34,032 bases of DNA from JAHHUH01 sp045123075 (GTDB lineage: Bacteria > Bacillota > Negativicutes > Acidaminococcales > Acidaminococcaceae), in NCBI GenBank assembly GCA_045123075.1, contig JBGVIJ010000001.1, forward strand, positions 1-34,032. Reading direction: 5' to 3'. A model generated the notes under the pieces. The model made no database searches. It worked only from the letters and a program-made list of their open reading frames with translations, and was not told the DNA's origin. This document shows, piece after piece, positions 15,486 through 20,900 of the stretch (its first letter is position 1; every line of letters starts with the position of its first letter). A program made the translations under genes and the position numbers.

Positions 15486-15561
15486 GGCCCATTAGCTCAG
15501 TTGGTAGAGCACCTGACTCTTAATCAGGGTGTCGTAGGTTCGAGGCCTACATGGGTCACCA
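15486..15561 (+). tRNA. tRNA-Lys (anticodon CTT)
   Basis: Full cloverleaf: acceptor GGCCCAT pairs with ATGGGTC (one G-T pair), the anticodon stem CCTGA/TCAGG holds loop CTCTTAA, so the anticodon is CTT, reading AAG. The T arm has GGTTCGAGGCC. The CCA end is encoded. Confidence 0.95.
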
Positions 15562-15566
15562 AAATT

Positions 15567-15641
15567 GGCCGGTTGGTCAAGCGGTTAAGACACCGCCCTT
15601 TCACGGCGGTATCAGGGGTTCGATTCCCCTACCGGTCACCA
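15567..15641 (+). tRNA. tRNA-Glu (anticodon TTC)
   Basis: Acceptor GGCCGGT pairs with ACCGGTC. The anticodon loop CTTTCAC in stem CCGCC/GGCGG gives anticodon TTC, reading GAA and GAG. The CCA end is encoded. It is 5 bases after tRNA-Lys. Confidence 0.95.
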
Positions 15642-15647
15642 TAATAC

Positions 15648-15723
15648 GGTCGCTTAGCTCAGCTGGGAGAGCGTCTGCCTTACAAGCAGAATGTCGGCGG
15701 TTCGATCCCGTCAGCGACCACCA
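15648..15723 (+). tRNA. tRNA-Val (anticodon TAC)
   Basis: Acceptor GGTCGCT pairs with AGCGACC. The anticodon loop CTTACAA in stem TCTGC/GCAGA gives TAC. The CCA end is encoded. It is the last tRNA of the cluster. Confidence 0.95.
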
Positions 15724-15732
15724 CGAAATTAT

Positions 15733-15766
15733 GCACTTCAACTTCGGTTGAAGTGCTTTTTATTTT
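15733..15766 (+). terminator. Terminator of the tRNA cluster
   Basis: A perfect 10-bp stem GCACTTCAAC/GTTGAAGTGC (15733-15742 with 15747-15756) is capped by the stable UUCG tetraloop and followed by TTTTTATTTT. Confidence 0.92.
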
Positions 15767-15820
15767 ATCTGACAAAGTTCAAATAAAATTGTTGCTTTAA
15801 AATTTTACAAGGTCATAAGA

Positions 15821-15868
15821 AAAATAAAAAACTCTGACTGGCTACTTAATTGTAGAAAGTCAGAGTTT
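15821..15868 (-). terminator. Terminator of the HD-GYP gene
   Basis: An 11-bp stem (15829-15839 with 15858-15868), with a smaller CTAC/GTAG hairpin inside the loop, is followed on the minus strand by a T-run (A-rich 15821-15831). The stem starts at the stop codon itself. Confidence 0.8.
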
Positions 15869-16482
15869 TATTTGTGAGCTTCGATTGCTAAAGGCAGAAC
15901 ACTTTCAATAAAAGCTTTTACTATATGCGGGTCAAAATCTTGTCCTGCTTTGTCTTGCAGCTCGGTGATTGCTTCTGCATGAGTTTTTTGCCAATGTTGA
16001 GTACAGGGGTTGATGTAACGGTCGTAGTAATTTGCTACTGCGATGATACGAGCACCCAAAGGAATGTTTTGACCTTTTAAGCGTTTGGGATAACCTGTAC
16101 CGTCATACTTTTCGTGATGGGAACGAATGATGCTGATGATACTACCAAATTCCGGAAAGTTTTCCAGCATAGCTGCACCGGCTAAGCAATGGCGTTTGTA
16201 GGCAGCTTCTTCGCGTTTAGTAAGGTAGGGAACCTTGGAAAGTACCAGGTTGGGCACGGAAAGTTGACCTATGTCGTGGAGCAAGGCTGCAGTTTTTATG
16301 CAGGCAACTTCGGCAGGAGGCAAGCCAATCTTTGCAGCAATGCTTGCAGAGTAATTGGCAACCTGCTTGCTGTGCAGGAAAACGCTATTGTTTTTAATTT
16401 CTAAGATTTGTAAATAAAAGTCGCAAACTTCCCTGCTGCGATCATCATAGGGAAATTCCAGACATTGTGGTAAAGCAATCAT
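15868..16482 (-). CDS. Small stand-alone HD-GYP-type phosphohydrolase
   Basis: HD-GYP proteins are metal-dependent phosphodiesterases, most of which break down cyclic di-GMP or related dinucleotides. The motif set is nearly complete: HDIGQLSVPNLVL (H69, D70; Gln in place of the usual Lys after HDIG), KRHCLAGAAML, SHHEKYDGTGYP (H122, H123; GYP at 130-132) and IPLGARIIAVANYYDRY. No sensor, receiver or membrane domain is attached, and the protein is only 204 residues from the chosen start. That start, ATG 16480-16482, has a weak GGCGG ribosome site 7 bases upstream; ATGs at 16497-16500 region are alternatives. It is monocistronic, and the substrate is not proven by sequence. Confidence 0.85.
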   Translation of the reverse strand: MIALPQCLEFPYDDRSREVCDFYLQILEIKNNSVFLHSKQVANYSASIAAKIGLPPAEVACIKTAALLHDIGQLSVPNLVLSKVPYLTKREEAAYKRHCLAGAAMLENFPEFGSIISIIRSHHEKYDGTGYPKRLKGQNIPLGARIIAVANYYDRYINPCTQHWQKTHAEAITELQDKAGQDFDPHIVKAFIESVLPLAIEAHK

Positions 16483-16517
16483 TATATGTCCGCCCATCAT
16501 CGGTTAGTGTACTTAGT

Positions 16518-16545
16518 AGTATATCACTTTCTTTCTGAATGTGAA
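16518..16545 (-). promoter_or_regulatory. Promoter of the HD-GYP gene
   Basis: On the minus strand TTCACA (complement of 16540-16545), a 16-base spacer, and TATACT (complement of 16518-16523). It is back-to-back with the promoter of the structured RNA at 16554-16582. Confidence 0.6.
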
Positions 16546-16553
16546 ATATGCTC

Positions 16554-16582
16554 TTGCAGAAAATTTTTGAAAGGAATATAAT
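16554..16582 (+). promoter_or_regulatory. Strong promoter of the structured RNA
   Basis: TTGCAG (16554-16559), a 17-base spacer and a perfect TATAAT (16577-16582). The predicted start (about 16589) coincides with the first base of the long closing stem of the RNA. Confidence 0.8.
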
Positions 16583-16588
16583 GTCTTA

Positions 16589-16816
16589 GTGCAATCCGGG
16601 TCTGTGGTTGAAAGTCGATGCCAGTTGCAGGCGAAACGATCCACGTAAGTAGCGTAAAAATTTGCTATGAGCACGGTGCAGCTTAGAAGTAAGACCTGCC
16701 GCAGCGTATGACGCATAATAATTTTTGGCGAGAGGGGTAGTAGTGGGGAGCTGAAGCTTAGGAGCGAACCCTCCAGCAGGCGAGTGTGGGGGCGAAGATC
16801 AGGTCAGCCGGGTTGC
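16589..16816 (+). ncRNA. Structured non-coding RNA of about 228 nt, unassigned; possibly the raiA motif
   Basis: This stretch has no coding frame of note, is far more GC-rich than its surroundings and has paired ends. GCAATCCGG (16591-16599) pairs with CCGGGTTGC (16808-16816), extended by CTG/CAG (16602-16604 with 16805-16807) across a two-base bulge. Inside, GTGG/CCAC (16604-16607 with 16641-16644) encloses GCC/GGC. TAGC/GCTA, CTTA/TAAG, GCG/CGC and GGAG/CTCC (16761-16764 with 16771-16774) form further hairpins, and GACCTG (16693-16698) can pair with CAGGTC (16800-16805), a possible competing helix or pseudoknot. There is no T-run, so the 3' end is probably processed. It does not carry the conserved cores of RNase P, tmRNA, SRP RNA, T-box or the common riboswitches. 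Because raiA/hpf-secA-prfB lies 3.4 kb downstream, the raiA RNA motif of Firmicutes is my leading guess; 6S RNA is an alternative. Confidence 0.65.
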
Positions 16817-16855
16817 AAAATCAAGAAAATTTGTCCGTATTTATACCATATTTGC

Positions 16856-16884
16856 TTGCCGTTTAAAGTGATAGGGTATATAAT
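16856..16884 (+). promoter_or_regulatory. Promoter of the first amino-acid-binding protein gene
   Basis: TTGCCG (16856-16861), a 17-base spacer and a perfect TATAAT (16879-16884), about 57 bases before the ATG. It shows that the upstream RNA need not be a leader of this gene. Confidence 0.75.
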
Positions 16885-16940
16885 AATATTTGCATTTTAT
16901 GCAGAAAATTTGTTTAAAAATTTGAGAGGAGATATACAAG

Positions 16941-17714
16941 ATGAAAAAAGTGCTTATTTTTATGATGACCATCATCGCAGCGGTTGCTATGTTAGTAGCT
17001 GGTTGTGGTGGCGGTGAAAAGAAAGCTGCTACTGAAAAAGTATTGCGCGTAGCTACTGAACCTACCTTTGCACCTTTTGAATTCCAAAAAGAAGGTAGCA
17101 ATGAATTTACCGGTTTCGATATGGATCTTATTCGTGCAATCGGTAAACAAGCTGGTTACAAAGTAGAAATCTTGAACATGGGCTTCGACGCTCTTATTCC
17201 TGCTTTGAATGCTGGTAACATTGACGCTACCATCGCAGGTATGACCATTACCGAAGAACGTAAAGCTGCTGTAACTTTTGCTGACCCGTACTATACTTCC
17301 GGTTTGATTGTTATGGTTAATAAAGACAATAACGAAATCAAATCCATTGCAGATTTGAAAGGCAAACGTATTGCTTGCCAAATCGGTACTACCGGCGAAA
17401 TGAAATCCAGAACTGTAGAAGGTGCTACTGTTGTTGCATTCAACACTAATACCGAAGCTGCTATGGAACTGAAAAACAAAGGTGTTGACGCTGTAATCAA
17501 TGATAGCCCGGTAGTTGGCTACTATTTGGCACAAGGTGGCAATGCTACTGCTAAAACCGTTGGTGAAGTTATGGAAGCTGAACAATACGGTATTGCTGTT
17601 AAAAAAGGCAACGACAAATTGGTTGGCGAAATTAACAAAGCTATGGCTGAGCTGAAAAAGAATGGCGAATTTGACAAGATTTACAAAACCTGGTTTGGTG
17701 AAGTGAAGAAATAA
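16941..17714 (+). CDS. Amino acid ABC transporter substrate-binding lipoprotein, copy 1
   Basis: A periplasmic-binding-protein type 2 (SBP_bac_3) of the HisJ/GlnH/FliY group, which captures polar amino acids for import. The first 22 residues are a lipoprotein signal with lipobox LVAGC; Cys22 would be lipidated. Family signatures are LRVATEPTFAPFEF, GFDMDLIRAIGKQAG, ALIPALNAGNIDATIAGMTITEER and VTFADPYYTSGLIVMV. The ATG has GAGAGGAG 9 bases upstream. This copy is followed by its own strong terminator and so may be expressed alone, at a level different from the transporter. It is about four-fifths identical to copy 2 by eye. The ligand is not determined. Confidence 0.93.
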   Translation: MKKVLIFMMTIIAAVAMLVAGCGGGEKKAATEKVLRVATEPTFAPFEFQKEGSNEFTGFDMDLIRAIGKQAGYKVEILNMGFDALIPALNAGNIDATIAGMTITEERKAAVTFADPYYTSGLIVMVNKDNNEIKSIADLKGKRIACQIGTTGEMKSRTVEGATVVAFNTNTEAAMELKNKGVDAVINDSPVVGYYLAQGGNATAKTVGEVMEAEQYGIAVKKGNDKLVGEINKAMAELKKNGEFDKIYKTWFGEVKK

Positions 17715-17727
17715 TATTCGGTTCTTG

Positions 17728-17768
17728 ACGGAGCACAGTGTGGTATAGAAGCCTTGTGCTCCGTTTTT
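17728..17768 (+). terminator. Terminator between the two binding-protein genes
   Basis: A perfect 10-bp stem ACGGAGCACA/TGTGCTCCGT (17728-17737 with 17755-17764) is followed by TTTTT. Partial read-through could set the ratio of binding protein to transporter. Confidence 0.88.
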
Positions 17769-17789
17769 ATTTTAATATTAAACCTATTA

Positions 17790-17821
17790 GCTAATCAGTA
17801 AACTTATTAAAAAAGATTAGC
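17790..17821. repeat. Inverted repeat GCTAATC-n18-GATTAGC ahead of copy 2
   Basis: Seven-base perfect arms (17790-17796 and 17815-17821) lie 27 bases before the second binding-protein gene in an AT-rich gap. It could be an operator or an RNA hairpin near the ribosome site. I see no clear promoter in the gap. Confidence 0.4.
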
Positions 17822-17847
17822 AAGAAAAATGTGAGGGGGAACTTACT

Positions 17848-18618
17848 ATGAAAAAATTATTAATTATGATGATGGCAGTTTTGGCAGCTTGCAGCATGCT
17901 CTTGGCAGGTTGCGGTGGCGGCGAAAAGAAAGCTGCTGAAAAAGTTATGCGTGTAGCTACTGAACCTTCCTTTGCTCCGTTTGAATTCCAAAAAGAAGGC
18001 AGCAAAGAATTCACCGGTTTTGACATGGATCTCATCCGTGCAATCGGCAAACAAGCTGGCTACAAAGTAGAAATCCAAAACATGGGCTTTGACGCTCTCA
18101 TTCCAGCTCTGACCAGCAACAACATCGACGTTGCAATTGCAGGCATGAGCATTACCGAAGAACGTAAAAAAGTTGTTACCTTCTGCGACCCGTACTACAC
18201 TTCCGGTTTGATTGTTATGGTTAACAAAGACAATAACGAAATCAAATCTGTTGAAGACTTGAAAGGCAAACGCATTGCTTGCCAAATCGGTACCACTGGT
18301 GAGAAAAAATCCAGAAGTATCGAAGGTGCTAAAGTTGTTGCTTTCAACACTCAAAGTGAAGCATCCATGGAATTGAAAAATGGCGGTGCTGACGCTGTAA
18401 TTAACGACGCTCCGGTAGTTGGCTACTACTTGGCTCAAGGTGGCGCTAAAGTTGCTAAAACTGTTGGCGAAGTTATGGAAGCTGAACAATACGGTATTGC
18501 TGTAAATAAAAACAACACTCAATTGGCTCAAGACATTAACAAAGCTTTGGCTGAACTGAAAAAGAACGGCGAATTTGACAAAATTTACAAAACCTGGTTT
18601 GGCGAAGTAAAAAAATAA
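17848..18618 (+). CDS. Amino acid ABC transporter substrate-binding lipoprotein, copy 2
   Basis: A paralogue of the preceding gene with the same domain layout. The signal peptide ends in lipobox LLAGC (Cys22). The binding-site segments are conserved, with local differences such as TSNNIDVAIAGMSITEER and TFCDPYY. A GAGGGGG ribosome site lies about 9 bases before ATG 17848. It directly precedes the permease and ATPase genes, so it is probably the main binding protein of this importer. The two C termini (GEFDKIYKTWFGEVKK) are identical, consistent with recent duplication or gene conversion. Confidence 0.93.
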   Translation: MKKLLIMMMAVLAACSMLLAGCGGGEKKAAEKVMRVATEPSFAPFEFQKEGSKEFTGFDMDLIRAIGKQAGYKVEIQNMGFDALIPALTSNNIDVAIAGMSITEERKKVVTFCDPYYTSGLIVMVNKDNNEIKSVEDLKGKRIACQIGTTGEKKSRSIEGAKVVAFNTQSEASMELKNGGADAVINDAPVVGYYLAQGGAKVAKTVGEVMEAEQYGIAVNKNNTQLAQDINKALAELKKNGEFDKIYKTWFGEVKK

Positions 18619-18690
18619 TTGTTGTTTCAAAGATTGAAGTTAAGTAAAGAAAAAGCTATTTGATGTCCCAATGTAGAAGGGAAGACAAGG

Positions 18691-19347
18691 ATGAACTTAA
18701 ATTTTGATTTGATTGCAAGTTCTTTCCCCCTGTTGTTGGCAGGCGCTGCCATCACTGTGGAAATTACTGCTTTAAGTGTAGGCTTCGGCCTTTTGATTGG
18801 CTGCATGGTTGGCATTGCTCGTTTGTGCAATGTTAAAGCTTTGCGCTATCTTGCAAATGTATATGTAGACTTTATTCGTGGTACTCCGCTTCTGGTACAA
18901 ATCTTCTTGGTTTATTTTGCACTGCCCGGTATTATCGGTAGCCGCGTTGATCCTTTCTTCGCAGCTATCTCTGCTTGCTCCATTAACTCCGGCGCATACA
19001 TCGCAGAAATTTTCCGTGCAGGTATCCAATCCATCGACCAAGGTCAAATGGAAGCTGGCCGCAGCTTGGGTATGACTTGGGCGCAAACCATGCGTTACAT
19101 TATTATGCCCCAAGCATTTAAACGCATTATCCCGCCTCTGGGCAACGAGTTCATTGCAATGCTGAAAGACTCCTCCTTGGTTTCTGTTATCGGCTTCGAA
19201 GAACTTACCCGCCGCGGTCAATTGATTATCGCTCGTACTTATGCATCCTTTGAAATTTGGATGTGCGTTGCATTGATTTACCTTGTAATGGTATTCTTGG
19301 TTGCTAGATTTGTTGGTGTGCTGGAAAGGAAGTTTGAAACTAAATGA
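18691..19347 (+). CDS. Amino acid ABC transporter permease (HisM/GlnP family)
   Basis: The inner-membrane subunit of the polar amino acid importer. It has several hydrophobic helices (LLLAGAAITVEITALSVGFG near the start, then VYVDFIRGTPLLVQIFLVYF) and the cytoplasmic EAA loop EAGRSLGMTWAQTMRYIIMP (about residues 113-132), which docks on the ATPase. The length of 218 residues is typical, and one permease gene suggests a homodimer. Its last four bases overlap the ATPase start, so the two are co-translated. Confidence 0.95.
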   Translation: MNLNFDLIASSFPLLLAGAAITVEITALSVGFGLLIGCMVGIARLCNVKALRYLANVYVDFIRGTPLLVQIFLVYFALPGIIGSRVDPFFAAISACSINSGAYIAEIFRAGIQSIDQGQMEAGRSLGMTWAQTMRYIIMPQAFKRIIPPLGNEFIAMLKDSSLVSVIGFEELTRRGQLIIARTYASFEIWMCVALIYLVMVFLVARFVGVLERKFETK

Positions 19348-20075
19348 CAAAAGAAATGATTCAAATTACAGACTTGCAAAAATACTACAGCAACCTGCAT
19401 GTTTTAAAAGGCGTAAACTTAACCATTGCAGAACAAGAAGTGCTTGTTATCATTGGCCCTTCCGGCTGTGGCAAAAGTACTTTGCTCCGTTGTATGAACT
19501 TTTTGGAAGAACCTACCAGTGGTACTGTCACCATTGATGGTGTTGTTTTGAAAAATGATGAATCCATCAACGACGTGCGTAAAGAAGTAGGTATGGTGTT
19601 CCAACGCTTTAACCTTTTCCCACACATGACTGTTTTGGAAAACTTGATGCTCGCTCCCATGAAAGTGCGTGGCGTTGATAAAGCGGAAGCAGAAGCTACT
19701 GCTAAAGTATATTTAGAAAAAGTTGGCATGGCTGATAAAGCCAACAACTATCCGGAACAACTTTCCGGTGGTCAACAACAACGTGTTGCTATTGCTCGTG
19801 CTTTGTGCATGAAACCGAAGGTTATGCTCTTTGACGAACCTACCTCTGCACTTGACCCGGAAATGATTAATGAAGTTCTTGATGTAATGAAAGCTTTGGC
19901 AAATGAAGGTATGACCATGGTTGTTGTTACCCACGAAATGGGCTTTGCTCGTGAAGTAGGTGACCGTGTTATCTTCTTGTCCGAAGGTAACATTCTTGAA
20001 GAAGGTACTCCGGAAGAAATCTTCTCCAACGCTAAAGAAGAACGTACCAAAAGCTTCCTTTCTAAAATTCTCTAA
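19344..20075 (+). CDS. Amino acid ABC transporter ATP-binding protein (GlnQ/HisP family)
   Basis: The ATPase that powers the importer. Walker A is IGPSGCGKST, the signature is LSGGQQQR, Walker B with catalytic Glu is VMLFDEPTSALDPE, and the switch His is in VVVTHEMGFA. The length is 243 residues. It overlaps the permease gene by four bases (ATGA) and ends the transport operon. A second ATG at 19356 would give a slightly shorter product. Confidence 0.97.
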   Translation: MTKEMIQITDLQKYYSNLHVLKGVNLTIAEQEVLVIIGPSGCGKSTLLRCMNFLEEPTSGTVTIDGVVLKNDESINDVRKEVGMVFQRFNLFPHMTVLENLMLAPMKVRGVDKAEAEATAKVYLEKVGMADKANNYPEQLSGGQQQRVAIARALCMKPKVMLFDEPTSALDPEMINEVLDVMKALANEGMTMVVVTHEMGFAREVGDRVIFLSEGNILEEGTPEEIFSNAKEERTKSFLSKIL

Positions 20076-20137
20076 TGTTGTTAAAATGTTACACTTCGCT
20101 GCTTGAAGAATAAAAGTTTCATAGATTTTGAAATGTT

Positions 20138-20167
20138 TTGCAGGAATTCTACTAAATGTGTAGAATT
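20138..20167 (+). promoter_or_regulatory. Promoter of hpf with internal palindrome
   Basis: TTGCAG (20138-20143), a 17-base spacer and TAGAAT (20161-20166). An 8-bp perfect inverted repeat AATTCTAC-n7-GTAGAATT (20145-20167) fills the spacer and -10, the position expected of a repressor operator. Confidence 0.6.
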
Positions 20168-20228
20168 GGTAAAGCAACAAAGGAAATAACATTCCTTAAT
20201 ACCTTGAAGACTCAAGGAGGTAAGATCT

Positions 20229-20759
20229 ATGGCTATCCATGTAAAAGGCAGAAACGTTGATGTAACTCCGGCAATGAAAGATTATGTTGAAAAGAAGATT
20301 GCCAAAATCACCAAACAATTCAAAGCTGTTGGTGATATCAATGCAGTGTTGAAAATTGAACACGGCTATCATATCGCAGAAATTACTGTTCCGGCTAGCG
20401 GCATTTTGCTGAGAGCTCAGGAATCTACTAAAGATATGTATTCTTCCATCGATTTGGTTGTTGAAAAAATTGAACGTCAAATTCACAAATATAAAACTCG
20501 TCTTATGAAGAAAAAATATGCTAACTTTGCGGAAGCTCCTGCTCAGGCACCTGCTAATATTGAAGAAGACGGTGAATTTGAAATCATTAAGAATAAAAAA
20601 TTTGCTCTTAATCCTATGAATGCAGAAGAAGCTATTTTGCAAATGAATCTTTTGAATCATGATTTCTTTATGTTCTTCAACATCGACCAAAACGGCGTGA
20701 ACGTTGTTTATCGTCGCAAAGATGGCAAATATGGTTTGCTCTCTCCTGAATTAAAATAG
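20229..20759 (+). CDS. hpf: Ribosome hibernation-promoting factor, long form (HPF/RaiA)
   Basis: Long HPF inactivates ribosomes in resting cells by forming 100S dimers. The N-terminal S30AE domain (about residues 1-100; MAIHVKGRNVDVTPAMKDYV...) binds the decoding centre, a flexible linker (AEAPAQAPANIEEDGEFE) follows, and the C-terminal dimerisation domain (FALNPMNAEEAILQMNLLNH...VVYRRKDGKYGLL) completes the long form at 176 residues. AAGGAGG precedes the ATG with normal spacing. It has its own promoter and terminator, upstream of secA as in many Firmicutes. Confidence 0.96.
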   Translation: MAIHVKGRNVDVTPAMKDYVEKKIAKITKQFKAVGDINAVLKIEHGYHIAEITVPASGILLRAQESTKDMYSSIDLVVEKIERQIHKYKTRLMKKKYANFAEAPAQAPANIEEDGEFEIIKNKKFALNPMNAEEAILQMNLLNHDFFMFFNIDQNGVNVVYRRKDGKYGLLSPELK

Positions 20760-20790
20760 CAATTGAATTATTTACTTAAACTTTCCAAAA

Positions 20791-20817
20791 AGCACGGAAC
20801 TTTGTTCCGTGCTTTTT
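20791..20817 (+). terminator. Terminator of hpf
   Basis: A perfect 10-bp stem AGCACGGAAC/GTTCCGTGCT (20791-20800 with 20804-20813), loop TTT, followed by TTTTTT. Its tail overlaps the -35 of the secA promoter. Confidence 0.9.
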
Positions 20818-20845
20818 TGCTTTTCAAAAATATTTCTGTTATAAT
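20817..20845 (+). promoter_or_regulatory. Promoter of secA
   Basis: TTGCTT (20817-20822), a 17-base spacer and a perfect TATAAT (20840-20845), directly after the hpf terminator. Confidence 0.65.
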
Positions 20846-20900
20846 TTATAGTTAGGTGTAGTGTCTATTCTCGCATAATATAAATCAAGGAGTGATAGTT

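Noticed and set aside
16513..16716. Small minus-strand open frame over the structured RNA
   Set aside because: No ribosome site, no recognisable protein pattern, and it overlaps the GC-rich RNA fold and its promoter.
16589..16816. RNase P RNA, SRP RNA, tmRNA, T-box or common riboswitch
   Set aside because: Conserved cores (GAGGAAAGTCC of RNase P, GGTCAGGTCCGGAAGG of SRP, the tRNA-like end of tmRNA, the TGGNACCGCG T-box) are not present, and the gene downstream has its own promoter.
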